This document shows, one piece after another, positions 1-11,441 of a stretch of 64,000 bases of DNA. How positions within the stretch are numbered: the stretch's first letter is position 1; the number at the start of each line of letters is the position of its first letter. The position numbers and the translations under genes were made by a program. Under the pieces are notes generated by a model. The model worked only from the letters and a program-made list of their open reading frames with translations, ran no database searches and had not been told where the DNA came from. Source of the DNA: Nodosilinea sp. E11 (GTDB lineage: Bacteria; Cyanobacteriota; Cyanobacteriia; Phormidesmidales; Phormidesmidaceae); contig NZ_CP136520.1 in assembly GCF_032813545.1 (NCBI RefSeq), positions 242,001 to 306,000 on the forward strand, in the 5' to 3' direction.

Positions 1-3000
1 GGAGCTAGGTTTAAAGCATAAGTAAGGTCTGTGATCGCGTCTTCAAAACGACTAATGAATCGATAGGCTTGACCACGATAACCGTAAGCTAGAGGGTTCT
101 CAGGATTGAGCACTATTGCTTGAGAATAATCAGAGATTGCTTTCTGGAACTGACCTAATTCAACATAGACAGCTCCGCGCTGAGTATATGCCATCTCAAG
201 ATCAATGCTTCCCCAGTTTTGGTTGGTTTGAATAGCTTGAGTAAAGCTTTCAGAGGCAGCTTCCCAATTATTCATTTCTCTGTAAGCCTCTCCTCGCCGA
301 AAATAAGCACCAGAATAGTTGGGTGTGAGGTTGATTGCCTGGTCATACTCTGAAATTGCTTCTTCAAAATGACCTAATCTACCTAGAATATTCCCACGAC
401 CAACATAAATCTGAGAAATAACACTGACATTTTCAGGGGTAATGGCAACTGCTTGATCAAATGCTGAAAATGCCTCTTCATACTTACCAGATTCAAGATG
501 TATGAAGCCTCGACGCACATAAGCTTGTGCAGCCATATTTGGATCATCTGCGCTCAAGGCAATTACTTGATCAATCGCGGCAGTTGCTTCTGGGTATTGA
601 CCTAGCTGACTATAAATCAATGCTTGATAGTTATAGGCACTGGTAATGTTTACAGCACCCCAATCTTGGTTGACCTGAATGGAGCGATCAAATGCTTCAA
701 GTGCTTCTGATAGCCGACCCAGTGTTCGCAGAGCCTCGCCTCGATTGTGATGAGCAAGGGAGTAATTAGGTTTAAGATTGATTGCCTGGTCATACTCTGA
801 AATTGCTTCTTCAAACCGACTCAGTCTACTTAGAGTGTTCCCACGACCAAGATAGGCAGTAAGAGCAACATCAATATTTTCAGGGGCAATGGCAATTGCT
901 TGATCAAATGCTGAAAATGCCTCTTCCGGCTGACCAGATGCAAGATATATAAAGCCTCGAAGCAGATAAGCTTGTGCAGCCGTATTTGGATCATCTGCGC
1001 TGAAGACAATTACTTGATCAATCGCGGCAGTTGCTTCTGGGTATTGACCCAGCTGATTATAAATCAATGCTTGATAGTTATAGGCACTGGCAATGTTTAC
1101 AGCACCCCAATCTTGGTTAACCTGAATAGCGCGATCAAATGCTTCAAGGGCTTCTGGTAGTCGACCTAGTGTTCGCAGAGCCTCTCCTCGATTGTGATAG
1201 GCAAGAGAGTAATTGGGGTTGAGGTTGACTGCCCGGTCATACTCTGAAATTGTTTCTTCAAACCGACCTAATCTGCCTAGAACATTTCCACGACCAACAT
1301 AGGCAGTAGGAGCAACGTCGATGTTTTCAGGGGCAATGGCAATTGCTTGATTAAATGCTGAAAATGCCTCTTCCGGCTGACCAGATGCAAGATATATAAA
1401 GCCTCGAAGCAGATAAGCTTGTGCAGTCGTATTTGGATCATCTGCGCTGAAGACAATTACTTGATCAATCGCGACAGTGGCTTCTGGGTATTGACCCAGC
1501 TGATTATAAATCAATGCTTGATAATTATAGGCACTGGCAATGTTTACAGCACCCCAATCTTGGTTAACCTGAATAGCGCGATCAAATGCTTCAAGGGCTT
1601 CTGGTAGTTGACCTAGTGTTCGCAGAGCCTCACCTCGATTGTGATAAGCAAGGGAGTAATTGGGGTTGAGGTTGATTGCCCGGTCATACTCTGAAATTGC
1701 TTCTTCAAACCGACCCAATCTACTTAAAGTGTTCCCACGACCAAGATAGGCAGTAGGAGCAACATCAATATTTTCAGGGGCAATGGCAATTGCTTGATCA
1801 AATGTTGAAAACGCCTCTTCAGGCTGACCAGATGCAAGATGTATAAAGCCCCGCAGTATATAAGCTTGGGCAGTCTCATTTGGAGCATCTGAACTTAGGG
1901 CAATCGCCTGATCAACCTCGGCAATTGCTTCTGGGTATTGACCCAGCTGCATATAAATCGCTGCTCGATAGTTATAAGCGCTGGCAATGTTTACAGCACC
2001 CCAATCTTGGTTGACTTGAATAGCGCGATCAAATGCTTCAAGGGCTTTTGATAACCGACCTAGTTCTCGCAGAGTCTCTCCTCGATTGTGATGAGCCAGG
2101 GAGTAATTGGGGTTGAGGTTGACTGCCTGGTCATACTCTGAAATTGCTTCTTCAAATCGACCCAATCTACCTAGAGCATTCCCACGACCAATATAGGAAA
2201 GAGAAATGACATCGACATTGTCAGGAGCAGTGGCAATTGCTTGATCAAATACTGAAATTGCTTCTTCAGGCTGACCAGATTCAATATATATTAAGCCTTG
2301 CAGCACATAAGCTTGCACAGCCATTCTTGTATCATCTGAGCTTAATGCAATCGCCTTTTCAATCTCAGAAATTGCTTCTTCAAAATTACTTAAAAATAAC
2401 TCTGTTATCCCTCTTGCAATATAAGCATAAGAATAGAATCTGTCGGGATTTAGAGCGACTATTCCGTGAGAATTTGGATCAATAGATAAAGCTTGTTCAA
2501 TAGATGAAATTGCTTCTTGAGTCCGGCCAAGCCTCGATTGAGCAATTGCTTGACCAATATAAGCATAGGGATTTACTTTATCAGGACTCAGTGCCACCGC
2601 AGATTCAATATGGACAATTGCATTTTCCCATTCTCCTTTCTCCAGTAGAGCTAAACCTCTATAGGTTAGTAAATCTACATCGTTTGGATTTATTTTGAGT
2701 ATTTGCTCTGTAATATTAAGAACTAACTGATTAATTTCCTCATCGAAAATATCAGTGTCGCCTGATGGTCGCAAATTCTGACTGCTTCTTGTGCCTCCAC
2801 TAATGGCGGTAATATCAAATGTAGAAATGATAGAAAGAGAAAACCCTTCTTCGCCCGCTGTAAGAAGATTGCTAAGAGTGCTTTTGAGGTTTTCTAAAGC
2901 AGGCAAATAATCTGGATTTATCTCTAATGCTTTAGAGTAGGATATAAGGGATTCATCAAATTTATTAGCCTCCAGTAAAACATTGCCTTTGTTTGTCCAA

Positions 3001-5177
3001 GCCTGATAATATTCCTCGTTGAGCTCAATAGTATAGTCGTAAGCTTGGATTGCTTTGTCTACACTGCCTAGAGCTGCTAAAGCATTGCCTCTTCCAAAAT
3101 GAGCTAAAAAGTTATGTGGCTCTAATGAAGACGTAACTTGCTCAAAATGCTCTAGGGCTTCTTCATGCTTTCCAATCTGATTCAGAAATTCACCTCGTAC
3201 AATCCAAACAGCCGAATTCTCAGGATTTTCATCCAAAATCTTGGAAAGCTGCGCAAGAGCATCATTGCGAGTTTCCTCGTTGGCAAACTTCAATACAGCT
3301 TCAGTAACTGGAAAGACATCTTGTAAGTTCCGCCGTTGCTGCTCAGCTCTAGCCTGCTCTTGATTAGCTCTAGCTTGCTCTTGATTAGCTCTATCACGTT
3401 GCTCCCCCGCCTCCTTTGTAGTAATTTCAACCTCTTGCTTTGTACTCTGTAAAATTGTTTCCGCAAGTTCTAGTGCTAATTGGGTTCCCGTTAAATTTTG
3501 TTGAGTATAATTTAGGGTTTGCTGGGATTTTGCTACTACTGCTTCAAGGGTAGTGTTTTCTTTCGTTAACGTCCGGTTGCCGTTTTCTAGGCTATTGTTC
3601 TTGTCTTCTAACTCTACATTTTTTAATTCCGTTTCTTGCAGGTCAGCTACAGCATCCTTTTTCTCTTCAACCGCCTGCTCCCTTGCCTCAATGGCCTCCG
3701 CTCGTAAATCCACTGCTCTCCATGCCCCGAAAGCTAATACACTCAATAGGCTAAGGCCCACCCCAATTACCCAGCGGAAAAGTTGCCGGACCCGCTTCAA
3801 TTCCTGTCGAGCTGTTTCTAACTGCTGATTAATGCGTTCTAATGCCTGATTTCGCTCTGCTAGCTTTTCATTCACCTGAATCACGGCTGCTCGGCTATAT
3901 TCCAGTTCCTGCCGCAGCCCTAGCTTCTGGCTCTCCACCAAATACTGATAGTCTTGCTTGCTAAGGCTTCGCGCCTCAGCCCACTCCAATGCTGCCTCTA
4001 GCTTTGCTCCTCGCAGCAGGTAAGCATCTGATCGTGGTTTGCTCTGCAACCATGCATAGATATCCGCCGCATAGGGACGCCGGCGTGCAAAAGCCGCAGT
4101 TACCCAAGCTGTGGAGAAAATTGTTTCATAGATGCGGTTGTGAGGGTGTAGGGTACGATTATGCTCAATTACGATGCCTGAGAGGCGCAGCTCAATTTGC
4201 TCGGGACGACTGCTTGCCAGAACTGTTTCCCCAGATAAAATTTGCTGATATAGACCTAGCCGCTCTCCCACAGTCATCTCATCACGGAAGAGACGATCTC
4301 GTATAGTTCTTAAATGCTCTGGTACATCCTGCGCTTCCCAGTTATCAATAATTCGAACTTGCACTAGCTGTGAAACTGCTGTTTCTTCCTCACCAGCAGG
4401 AATCGTGCGCAGCGTTTGAGCCAATCGGCAAATCTTCTGGGTAAGGAAGGGTTGTCCGTTCGTCCAGCTAAGAATTGACTGCAGAACAGCTTCTGGGTTC
4501 TCGGCAATTTCTTCTAGCCCTCCCATGAGTGGTTCTGTCTCATTAAATTGAAAGCCCCGGAGAGAAATAGCGTGGCCAATATTGAATGGTGTACGAGTCT
4601 TATCTCGAATCAAATCTGAGGGAGTAGCAACACCGAGAAAGCAAAAGGTCAATCGTTTGTATTTGGGTAAGTCAGCTCGTTGATTATAAAAATCACGAAT
4701 CAGGGTAAAGAAATCATCAAGGGAAAAGGATAGACTCTGAACGGTATCCACTTCATCAATGAAGATAGCGACGGGCTGAGAAAGCTCTTCAAGTAGAATC
4801 GTTTCAATAAATTCGCCAAATCGCTGTACTGCGGAGATATCATCCCGCTCGCGCCACCATTGACGGAAGTTAACGTGGGTCGTCAAGTCAAAACTATTCC
4901 AAAGCTTTCGGACAAAACCGGCATACCATTGGTCAGCCGTGACATTTTCATCTCCCCCAATCTGCGTCAGGTCAATCGCCGTACAGGACACTCCCTCCGC
5001 TTCTAGGCGCTGCATCACTTGCACTCGTAGGCTAGATTTCCCCATCTGCCGAGAATTCAACACATAGCAAAACTCCCCCGCTTTAAGCTTTTCGTACAGC
5101 TCATCATCCGCTTGCCGCTTTACATAGCTTGGTGCATCAGCGGGTAGACTACCCCCAACCTGATAGTCATAGCTCAT
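1..5177 (-). CDS. AAA_35-type ATPase with membrane segment and long TPR array (3' end outside window)
   Basis: I read this open frame directly on the minus strand: 1725 codons without a stop, continuing past the left edge. The start ATG (5177-5175) overlaps the TGA of the upstream caspase gene as ATGA, so translation is probably coupled. Residues 1-~330 form an AAA_35-like P-loop domain: P-loop [10 protein letters not shown] at 41-50 and a Walker B segment IFIDEVD near 135-145. A charged coiled-coil stretch surrounds one hydrophobic segment at ~463-485, a likely membrane anchor. From ~residue 625 to the edge the protein is tetratricopeptide repeats, including higher-order 149-residue units that are almost identical. 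Its P-loop closely resembles that of the neighbouring caspase-TIR-ATPase (RQMGKTSL), so the two ATPases are probably paralogues working as a pair. I infer a membrane-tethered sensor or scaffold for the caspase. The C terminus is unseen. Confidence 0.85.
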   Translation of the reverse strand, partial: MSYDYQVGGSLPADAPSYVKRQADDELYEKLKAGEFCYVLNSRQMGKSSLRVQVMQRLEAEGVSCTAIDLTQIGGDENVTADQWYAGFVRKLWNSFDLTTHVNFRQWWRERDDISAVQRFGEFIETILLEELSQPVAIFIDEVDTVQSLSFSLDDFFTLIRDFYNQRADLPKYKRLTFCFLGVATPSDLIRDKTRTPFNIGHAISLRGFQFNETEPLMGGLEEIAENPEAVLQSILSWTNGQPFLTQKICRLAQTLRTIPAGEEETAVSQLVQVRIIDNWEAQDVPEHLRTIRDRLFRDEMTVGERLGLYQQILSGETVLASSRPEQIELRLSGIVIEHNRTLHPHNRIYETIFSTAWVTAAFARRRPYAADIYAWLQSKPRSDAYLLRGAKLEAALEWAEARSLSKQDYQYLVESQKLGLRQELEYSRAAVIQVNEKLAERNQALERINQQLETARQELKRVRQLFRWVIGVGLSLLSVLAFGAWRAVDLRAEAIEAREQAVEEKKDAVADLQETELKNVELEDKNNSLENGNRTLTKENTTLEAVVAKSQQTLNYTQQNLTGTQLALELAETILQSTKQEVEITTKEAGEQRDRANQEQARANQEQARAEQQRRNLQDVFPVTEAVLKFANEETRNDALAQLSKILDENPENSAVWIVRGEFLNQIGKHEEALEHFEQVTSSLEPHNFLAHFGRGNALAALGSVDKAIQAYDYTIELNEEYYQAWTNKGNVLLEANKFDESLISYSKALEINPDYLPALENLKSTLSNLLTAGEEGFSLSIISTFDITAISGGTRSSQNLRPSGDTDIFDEEINQLVLNITEQILKINPNDVDLLTYRGLALLEKGEWENAIVHIESAVALSPDKVNPYAYIGQAIAQSRLGRTQEAISSIEQALSIDPNSHGIVALNPDRFYSYAYIARGITELFLSNFEEAISEIEKAIALSSDDTRMAVQAYVLQGLIYIESGQPEEAISVFDQAIATAPDNVDVISLSYIGRGNALGRLGRFEEAISEYDQAVNLNPNYSLAHHNRGETLRELGRLSKALEAFDRAIQVNQDWGAVNIASAYNYRAAIYMQLGQYPEAIAEVDQAIALSSDAPNETAQAYILRGFIHLASGQPEEAFSTFDQAIAIAPENIDVAPTAYLGRGNTLSRLGRFEEAISEYDRAINLNPNYSLAYHNRGEALRTLGQLPEALEAFDRAIQVNQDWGAVNIASAYNYQALIYNQLGQYPEATVAIDQVIVFSADDPNTTAQAYLLRGFIYLASGQPEEAFSAFNQAIAIAPENIDVAPTAYVGRGNVLGRLGRFEETISEYDRAVNLNPNYSLAYHNRGEALRTLGRLPEALEAFDRAIQVNQDWGAVNIASAYNYQALIYNQLGQYPEATAAIDQVIVFSADDPNTAAQAYLLRGFIYLASGQPEEAFSAFDQAIAIAPENIDVALTAYLGRGNTLSRLSRFEEAISEYDQAINLKPNYSLAHHNRGEALRTLGRLSEALEAFDRSIQVNQDWGAVNITSAYNYQALIYSQLGQYPEATAAIDQVIALSADDPNMAAQAYVRRGFIHLESGKYEEAFSAFDQAVAITPENVSVISQIYVGRGNILGRLGHFEEAISEYDQAINLTPNYSGAYFRRGEAYREMNNWEAASESFTQAIQTNQNWGSIDLEMAYTQRGAVYVELGQFQKAISDYSQAIVLNPENPLAYGYRGQAYRFISRFEDAITDLTYALNLA
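84..2330 (-). repeat. 447-bp higher-order repeats inside the TPR array
   Basis: The same landmark (agcc/agtc followed by tatttggatcatctgcgct or a close variant) recurs at 531, 978, 1425 and 1872, exactly 447 bp (149 codons) apart. Within each unit, phrases such as 'ttctgggtattgaccc' and 'ccaatcttggtt' return at fixed offsets. The units at 978 and 1425 are nearly identical over their whole length. This indicates recent tandem duplication of a block of about four TPRs. The outer limits given are approximate. Confidence 0.85.
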
Positions 5178-7486
5178 GAGCTGGCCCTCCCTAAATTGAG
5201 TCGGTCAGAGAAATATTTTCGATACAGATCGCACCGGGGAATGACCTCATTGCCCCGCAAATGTACAATCCCCATGCTGTGAAGCTGAAATGCCTGAATC
5301 GGTTCTAGTCGGACAGGGCCAGCCGAAGCCACTACACGCTTTGTCGCCTCAGCCATCTCCTCTCGCTGCTCCAGATTCCACCAATGGCGACGCAAGTGGT
5401 CGCCATACGGCCCAGCTTCTGTTGGCGCGATGGTGAGCAATTTATCCAACGTCGTTTCCTCACGCGCCACTTGATATAGTGCCACTCGCACTAAATAAGG
5501 ATGTCCCCCCACCATTTTCATTAGTCGGCTGATCGCTTCCTCATCCCAATTCAGTCCGTGCCTATGGGCCAGATCCAAAACCTGCTCTGGCAGAAATTCC
5601 GACAGCTCAATCGGTAAACCCACGTTAAACGGCGACTGGTTGATATTCATTGGAATGTAGACTTCGGTGGAGTGAACCACTACCAGCCTCAGCTTCTTCC
5701 ACAAAGCATTTGTTTTAGCCGATTCGTGCCACGCCCGTAACAACCCCATAAAATCAGCCGCAATGTTGGGATACTCAAATACCATATCCACTTCATCCAA
5801 GCCCAACACCAGAGGCTTAGAGATTTCCGGTAGCAAATACTCCTCCAGATACGCCGTACAGTTGTCCTTACTACCAAAAATCTCGTCCCAGTAGTCATTG
5901 AGCTTATTGGGCAACCGTAGTCGCCGCCCCACACTGGCGCAAAACCATCGCAGAAACTTGTCTAAATCTGAAAAGATAGCGGCATCCGCTAATTGGAAGC
6001 TGAGAGGCACGGTTAGATACTCGCTCTCTTCCGCATAGCGCAAAATCCGGGACATCAAAGACGTTTTACCCATCTGACGCGGAGCCTTGATCCGGATTAA
6101 CGCCCCTGGCTTCAGTACTGTTTCATAGCAATTCTTTTCTACCGGTGGCCGTTCTAAGTAATAGAGAGAGGCTAGATCCACCTGTCCACCTGGTAGCTCT
6201 GGCGGAGCCACAGGTGATGGCGGGGCATTCGGTTGTTCGGTCAGAGGCTCTGTAGTAGTCTCTGAGGCTGCGGATTCCTGAAAGGAAGTGTTGCGATCAC
6301 CCAAAATGGCCAAAATTTCCTGCAAAATCTGAGCTGTATCTTCGTCAGACTTCCACTCTCGCTGCTGAATCCGGTTGAGATAGCCCCGCAAGTCGTAGTT
6401 CAGGGGAGAGGACAGCGGAAAATCCACTCGAATGGGAAGAATTCCTGGCCTCCCAGAGTCACGGGTGTCACGCAGCTCCTTCGCCCGTCGGACTTCCTCC
6501 GTCACCATCTCGCTCGTCGCTGACTTAGCCGACAGCAAAAGTAAAAAGTAATCGCACTGCTCTAGCTCTCGATCAACGCGCTGCGACCAGTTATCCCCCA
6601 ATCGGATACTCTCTGCTGCCATGAAGACCTCATGACCTTCTACCTGGAGAGCCTGGTAAAACTTTTCAGCCAACTCATTGTCGGGCGGTTGGCTGCGATA
6701 GCTGATAAAAACTCGCGCCGATGTGGCTGGTTTCTCTGGAGGTGTGATTGATTGCTTGGGGTAATGAACCAGAGCGATCGCCCCACCCATACCCGCATGA
6801 ATCACCTCCTGCCCACTAGTTCTCAGTTCCCGATCTACAAAGCCAAACAGGTCATTACTCGTGACCATCTCTTGCACCGCATTTTCGGCAGATAAGCCTC
6901 TCAAGATGGCTGCGGTAAAAATGCCATGGTCTTTTCCCTCCCGTGCCCGTTCAAAATCTCGGCAGGCCGCAATTAGACAAGAATTTTGCTTATGACTGAG
7001 GATTGTTTGAGTGGGTTGTAAAAGGCTCCGCTGCTCTTCCAACAAGGAACCGGCGTAGCAGCAGTCCATCATCACAACCAAGCTGCTCAGTTCCGCCTGG
7101 CCCATCAACTTATTCAACGAGGCAAAGGGAATTGCGTTCTGCCCATCTTTGCTCGCGTTAGAGGTAGCTAGATATCCGCTCTCTTCTCCAGTCAGCGCGT
7201 CAGACACACGGAAGCCATGTCCGGCGAAGTAGAAAATAGCCTCCTGGTTCTTAGCTCGCTCCCGAAAGAAGGATTTCAGTTCATTGCCAAGTTCAGTGTG
7301 GCTGAGGGGTTTATCAGGGGTAATCACCCACTGATTTTCCCCGACCAGCGTCCTGGGCAGACGCGTCACTCGGTACTGATGTTGCTCTAGCAGCCGGGCA
7401 ACTGCCTCTGCATCCTTAGCCGCACTTTTTAAGTTGCCGAAGTGATCGTATCGGTCTAGACCGATGACAAGCGCGTACTTTGCCAT
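5174..7486 (-). CDS. Caspase-TIR-AAA ATPase fusion
   Basis: This 770-residue protein has three domains. Residues 1-240 are a caspase-like (C14/metacaspase) domain: VIGLDRYD at the first strand, FAGHG with catalytic His90, and MMDCCYAGS with catalytic Cys143 as the second cysteine. Residues ~255-390 are a TIR domain opening with RVFISYRS. From ~440 there is an AAA_35-type ATPase with P-loop [10 protein letters not shown] at ~466-475 and a DEVDMV Walker B. Caspases cut proteins; bacterial TIR domains often degrade NAD+ or make signalling nucleotides. Two effector-type domains on one ATPase chassis suggest a regulated suicide or signalling protein. I cannot tell whether the TIR is catalytic or only a signal-reading domain. 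The gene lies between a Trypco1-like gene (77-bp gap) and the AAA-TPR gene (ATGA overlap), forming an operon. Confidence 0.88.
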   Translation of the reverse strand: MAKYALVIGLDRYDHFGNLKSAAKDAEAVARLLEQHQYRVTRLPRTLVGENQWVITPDKPLSHTELGNELKSFFRERAKNQEAIFYFAGHGFRVSDALTGEESGYLATSNASKDGQNAIPFASLNKLMGQAELSSLVVMMDCCYAGSLLEEQRSLLQPTQTILSHKQNSCLIAACRDFERAREGKDHGIFTAAILRGLSAENAVQEMVTSNDLFGFVDRELRTSGQEVIHAGMGGAIALVHYPKQSITPPEKPATSARVFISYRSQPPDNELAEKFYQALQVEGHEVFMAAESIRLGDNWSQRVDRELEQCDYFLLLLSAKSATSEMVTEEVRRAKELRDTRDSGRPGILPIRVDFPLSSPLNYDLRGYLNRIQQREWKSDEDTAQILQEILAILGDRNTSFQESAASETTTEPLTEQPNAPPSPVAPPELPGGQVDLASLYYLERPPVEKNCYETVLKPGALIRIKAPRQMGKTSLMSRILRYAEESEYLTVPLSFQLADAAIFSDLDKFLRWFCASVGRRLRLPNKLNDYWDEIFGSKDNCTAYLEEYLLPEISKPLVLGLDEVDMVFEYPNIAADFMGLLRAWHESAKTNALWKKLRLVVVHSTEVYIPMNINQSPFNVGLPIELSEFLPEQVLDLAHRHGLNWDEEAISRLMKMVGGHPYLVRVALYQVAREETTLDKLLTIAPTEAGPYGDHLRRHWWNLEQREEMAEATKRVVASAGPVRLEPIQAFQLHSMGIVHLRGNEVIPRCDLYRKYFSDRLNLGRASS

Positions 7487-7564
7487 AGCCCTGCTGGTGC
7501 AACTGCTAGGTAATCCCTTCAGCTGATAGTAGCCTCATTACGCTCAGGAGGCTGTATCAGCAGG

Positions 7565-7918
7565 TTACTCTTTAGATTCCGCAGCAGGAAACTTGCACTT
7601 GACCTGGATCTTGAACGTTCCCTCAGCCGATCCTTCAGCCAGGACAGGCATTCCCGCCTTTCCCGCAATCTTTAGATTGAACTCCAGGTTCATCTCCTCA
7701 ATTTCTGCCAGGCTGAAGTTCACAAACGCCCCAATAGCGTACTTGGCATAGCCCCGGATGGTGCTGTGAACTTTTTTCATGTCGATGGTAGGTAAGCTGA
7801 TGTCTCGATACCCTTCATCTCCATCAGGTTCTACATTAGCAAGCTCACCCGGCTCAATATAGAACTCGTATTCTTCACCGTCGTTATCTTTGACCACAAA
7901 CTTCTGGATATCAGTCAT
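7565..7918 (-). CDS. Trypco1-like (CU044_2847 family) small protein
   Basis: This 117-residue protein starts at ATG 7918, preceded at six bases by AGGA; an upstream TTG would add five residues but has no support. It begins MTDIQKFVVKDNDGEEYEFYI, an acidic beta-rich opening, followed by a helix and the tail AEGTFKIQVKCKF. This layout resembles the 'trypsin-co-occurring domain 1' (CU044_2847) family, small proteins found beside trypsin, caspase, TIR and NTPase effectors in bacterial conflict systems. Their biochemical role is not settled; an adaptor or control role is usually proposed. It is the first gene of the three-gene operon with the caspase-TIR-ATPase and the ATPase-TPR protein. The family call rests on overall pattern memory, not on a search. 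Confidence 0.7.
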   Translation of the reverse strand: MTDIQKFVVKDNDGEEYEFYIEPGELANVEPDGDEGYRDISLPTIDMKKVHSTIRGYAKYAIGAFVNFSLAEIEEMNLEFNLKIAGKAGMPVLAEGSAEGTFKIQVKCKFPAAESKE

Positions 7919-8085
7919 GGGGTATCCTGGCAAGCATCTGGTGCGATTATCTCAGACTTATCGCTGATTCGCTCCGGGCACGGGCCTCGTTATCAGATGG
8001 GTTCTTAGGCAAGCAACTATAGCAGAAGCCATGGTTACAAGAACATTCATGATCGACAGAACCCTTTCCTGGAGGGCTTTATAGA

Positions 8086-10776
8086 CTACCGCTCTAGATT
8101 TTTTTGATTTCTCTCCGCACCTCTTGAGGGGCTCCTTGTTGGCGTAAAGCTAGTTTGATCGGCAAGTCCCCAAAAACCCCTATCACTATTGAGATTTTGG
8201 AAGGGGAACTGGTTTGGGTCAAAGGGATTGCATCCAGATTCACTGGGGTTTTCCTTGGCCCTAGATTTTCTTGCTCGCTCAACCAGAGCATCCAGCTCCT
8301 CTGATGCGTAAAGCTTCAGGTCGTGCTTCACCCGGCTCACCGCCACATAAAAGCTCTCCCGCCCCACATAGCGATCCAACGCCCCAATCACCCGCTCCGC
8401 CGACTTGCCCTGGGCCGCATAGGTGGTGCTAACCAACGCATAGTCCAAATGCGCCAGCTCCGAACTCTCGAAGGATCCCACCTCTCCCCGCCCCCAGCGA
8501 ATCAGCACTTGCCCATCTTCTAGCCCCACCACCTCAAACTCCTGGCCATTGCGTCGCCCCAGGGCATGGTCATTGCGCGTCCACCGCAGACGATCGCCCA
8601 CTGCAACCTCTATCTCCTCCACCTCATACACCGACTTCCGCCGGATCTGGGCTGGATCCACCTGCAACGCCGCCCCGGATTGCCCCCGCAGCGTCAGCCC
8701 ATTACTGTGACTATCCGTCGCCAGCACCTCGTAGCGCTGCCCCTTCTCCAACCCCAGCCGCTTGTAGCTGGCCTGGGGAATCAGCACATTCCCCGGCTGA
8801 AAGTGATGGGCATAGCTCGCCTGGGTCTCCGTCAAATCCCTTGCCTTCAGCCGCTTCATCGTCATGCTCTGGCCGAGGGTTCCTTCTGCCTTCAGACCAT
8901 CGCGCACCAGCTGGGTAATCGCGAGCCGCTCCTGGTTCGTGCCCGCCAACAGCAGGGTCTTCTGGCGCTCATCTGGAGCCAAGGCCAGATAGTCGCGGGC
9001 GATCGCCGATGCCCTCGCCTCCTGACTACTCACCTGCTGGATGTAGGGCTTTAACTGTCGCACCCCCGCCGCAATCTCCCCAGCGGCAATCAGGTCTACC
9101 CCCGCCTTGATCTGCTGATTTTTCTGCCGCAAGGACTGGGTGAGGTAGGCCGTCGCCATCCCCGCCTGCTGCAAACTTTTGAACGGGTTCCCCGCCTCCA
9201 CCGCCGACAGCTGCCGGATATCTCCCACCAAAATCACTCGGGCCTGCTCCGCCTGGGCCTTGGTCACCAGGGCCAGCGCATCCTTGGCACTCAAGAGCCC
9301 CGCTTCGTCTACGACCCAAACCTCGGGCTGAGCCGGGTTGGGTACCACCGGTTGAGCACACAGCAACGCCGCCACCGTTTCCACCGGCTGAATCTGGGCC
9401 GAGTCGCCCAACGACTTCGCCGCTTCTGCACTGGGGGCAAAGCCCCGGACGGTGTAGCCCTGGGACTCCGCAATCTGGCGAAACTGGTTCAGGGCATAGC
9501 TCTTCCCCGCCCCGGCCACCCCTTGCCAGGCAATGACGCGATCGCGGGTTGTAGCCGCCAACATCACGCCCTTCACCTGGCCCTCGGTCAGCCCCTGATC
9601 GCGCAGATGTGCTGCCACTAAGTCTGGAGAGGCGATCGCCCCCACCTCCCCCCGCCCATCCAATACCCTGCGAATGGTCTCCAACTCCCGCAGCACTGCT
9701 GTCTGGGTAGTCAGCCGATTGTCATGGGTATGAATCACCTCTGGATCGGTGTCCAAAGTCTGCTGTACGTCATCAAAGCACTGCTGCCCCAGATGGTTTT
9801 CCAGGACAAACCGCTCTACCTGCTCGCGATGGAACACCGCCTCCCGCTCGGCGCAGTGGGTGAGCCCGGCTTGGGTGGCTCGCTTCGGCTGGCTCTGCCA
9901 GTCCATCAGTTGGGCTTGAGGATGTTCCACCTTCAGCGCCTGGGCCTGCTGCTGCCAGTAGGTGCGCAGCTCTTCTCGGGGAATTTCTTTGCCCTTAGGG
10001 GCTCGGGTCATCAGGGTGGCCATCTCTCGCTCCTGGGCCGTCGCGTTCTCCTCCACCGCCGCCAGAATCTGCTCCCGCCGTTTAGAGAAGGTCTGGAGGT
10101 CTTCGGCTTGATACCCCCGGAGTTCAAACTGGCCGTTGGCCCTGGGCTCAATGCCATAGCCCAGGCGCTGCACCTCCACCGCTAGCTCGTTTTGGTAAAT
10201 CATCCCCAACAGCTTTTGCTGCTTGAAGAGGATGTCATTGTGCAGCGACTGCCAGCGGCAATTGGCCAGTTGCGTGGCATTGATCATGACGCAGTGGGTG
10301 TGCATCTGCGGATCCTTCTCGCGGGAGGTGTCGTGGTGGAACTGGGCGATGATTAGGTTGCCGGTGCCAACTGCCTGCCTGCCCTCCGGCGTCCGCACTC
10401 GTGTTTGGGCATAACGCTCCTCGATAATGGCCAGGGTGCGAGTGACAGCTGTGCGATGGGCCTGCTCTATCGCTTCATCCCCCCCGACCAAAGCCGCCAG
10501 GCTGATGCTCTTGGGCGCACTAAAGGTCAAATCCAGCCCAGCCCGATGGCGCTCTGGGTCAATCTCTCGACCCGATAGGGTTTGGTGCCCTTGGGGATGG
10601 GAGCCATGGAGCAAGTTTTTGAAGTCGCCCCCCTGCACCTGGCCCGCTAGCCCCAGGCTCTTAGCCCCCTGCCCCCACCAACCAGAGTGGGCCTGGTTCT
10701 CTTCGCTGGTGTAGTAGTTCTCGGCGGTGTAGTAAGTTTCGCCCTGGTTGGCGCTGATCACTGTTAGGCTAAGCAT
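8086..10776 (-). CDS. MobF-family conjugative relaxase-helicase
   Basis: This 896-residue protein nicks the plasmid at oriT and probably unwinds the transferred strand. The N-terminal relaxase has tyrosine pairs at 15-16 and 21-22 (candidate nucleophiles) and the HUH metal motif FHHDTSREKDPQMHTH near 146-161. It is followed by a RecD/TraI-type helicase: Walker A GVAGAGKS near 418-425, VVDEAGL, GDIRQLSAVEAG, and the C-terminal motifs STTYAAQGKS and YVAVSRVK. It is a little shorter than TrwC, with a low-complexity tail. A perfect Shine-Dalgarno AGGAGGT lies at 10788-10782 and overlaps the stop codon of the upstream accessory gene, so the two form an operon. HIP1-type gcgatcgc sites occur in the gene. 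The transfer (mating-pore) genes are not in this window. Confidence 0.93.
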   Translation of the reverse strand: MLSLTVISANQGETYYTAENYYTSEENQAHSGWWGQGAKSLGLAGQVQGGDFKNLLHGSHPQGHQTLSGREIDPERHRAGLDLTFSAPKSISLAALVGGDEAIEQAHRTAVTRTLAIIEERYAQTRVRTPEGRQAVGTGNLIIAQFHHDTSREKDPQMHTHCVMINATQLANCRWQSLHNDILFKQQKLLGMIYQNELAVEVQRLGYGIEPRANGQFELRGYQAEDLQTFSKRREQILAAVEENATAQEREMATLMTRAPKGKEIPREELRTYWQQQAQALKVEHPQAQLMDWQSQPKRATQAGLTHCAEREAVFHREQVERFVLENHLGQQCFDDVQQTLDTDPEVIHTHDNRLTTQTAVLRELETIRRVLDGRGEVGAIASPDLVAAHLRDQGLTEGQVKGVMLAATTRDRVIAWQGVAGAGKSYALNQFRQIAESQGYTVRGFAPSAEAAKSLGDSAQIQPVETVAALLCAQPVVPNPAQPEVWVVDEAGLLSAKDALALVTKAQAEQARVILVGDIRQLSAVEAGNPFKSLQQAGMATAYLTQSLRQKNQQIKAGVDLIAAGEIAAGVRQLKPYIQQVSSQEARASAIARDYLALAPDERQKTLLLAGTNQERLAITQLVRDGLKAEGTLGQSMTMKRLKARDLTETQASYAHHFQPGNVLIPQASYKRLGLEKGQRYEVLATDSHSNGLTLRGQSGAALQVDPAQIRRKSVYEVEEIEVAVGDRLRWTRNDHALGRRNGQEFEVVGLEDGQVLIRWGRGEVGSFESSELAHLDYALVSTTYAAQGKSAERVIGALDRYVGRESFYVAVSRVKHDLKLYASEELDALVERARKSRAKENPSESGCNPFDPNQFPFQNLNSDRGFWGLADQTSFTPTRSPSRGAERNQKNLER

Positions 10777-10786
10777 GGCTGACCTC

Positions 10787-11149
10787 CTAGCCCTCTACCA
10801 AACCTTGGCGCTTGCGGATTTCCTGAATCAGCGCCTTACGATTCTCTAGCGCCTGTGGCCCCCGAGCATTGGCCTGCTCCAGGGCGATGGTCTCTAGCAA
10901 AATCTGGAGACCCTGAAACTGCACTTGTAGCAGCTCCATCCGAGCCTTCAGGTCATCCACCTGCCGCTCCAGTTCGCGGCGCTGCTGACCATCGCGCATC
11001 ATCAGGCGAATGATGCTGGCGGCGGGCAGGCCCAGCCGATTGGCCTCTTTCTCGACCATCGCCGCCTCTTCAAGAGGCAGCGAGACGCTAAATCCTTTAC
11101 CCATGAGCTTTTCCGTGAATTCGTCAGTGATTCGTAAACGACTGGCCAT
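10787..11149 (-). CDS. Putative relaxosome accessory protein, ribbon-helix-helix type
   Basis: This 120-residue protein starts at ATG 11149 (MASRLRITDEF); longer in-frame starts would run into the GC-rich candidate oriT region. Residues ~18-55 read as a ribbon-helix-helix: a strand GFSVSLP, a helix EEAAMVEKEANRLG, a turn, and a second helix PAASIIRLMMRDG. The rest is a predicted coiled coil rich in Glu, Gln and Arg. Small RHH proteins next to MobF relaxases (for example TrwA beside TrwC) bind oriT and help nicking, and often repress the operon. The position ten bases before the relaxase and directly beside the intergenic region fits that role. The family call is by layout, not by search. Confidence 0.7.
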   Translation of the reverse strand: MASRLRITDEFTEKLMGKGFSVSLPLEEAAMVEKEANRLGLPAASIIRLMMRDGQQRRELERQVDDLKARMELLQVQFQGLQILLETIALEQANARGPQALENRKALIQEIRKRQGLVEG

Positions 11150-11440
11150 TGGCTCCCATGCCTGGAACCCCTGATATTGCGGGGTTTCAGCAACCCCCTG
11201 GCCCAGGGCTGGGCGTGGTGTGTGAAACGCGGAGCAACGAAACGCAGTGGAGTGGCGTAGCCCCCAGGGCAGCCCATCAGGCTTCTGCCGGGGCACTCCC
11301 TGGGGAGGATACAAGGGGCAATAAACTCTGTTTTAGCTCACAGAAAATACCGGTTCTGTTCAGCCTAGAGAGCTGCAAAGTTTGTTTTTATTCATCACTT
11401 AAATGATTGATTTTGTCTCTCATGGAAAGACCTCAACCAG
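11150..11440. other. Candidate oriT region
   Basis: This is non-coding, GC-rich DNA between the relaxosome operon and the partition centromere. It holds short inverted repeats: AACCCC (11166-11171) with GGGGTT (11181-11186), and GCCCAG (11201-11206) with CTGGGC (11209-11214). A MobF oriT would be expected next to the accessory gene, with hairpins near the nick site. I could not identify a nick site, so the assignment is positional. Confidence 0.4.
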
Positions 11441-11441
11441 C

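Noticed and set aside
8323..10714. Several long plus-strand open frames opposite the relaxase gene
   Set aside because: They are antisense shadows of a GC-rich gene whose minus-strand protein carries all relaxase and helicase motifs.
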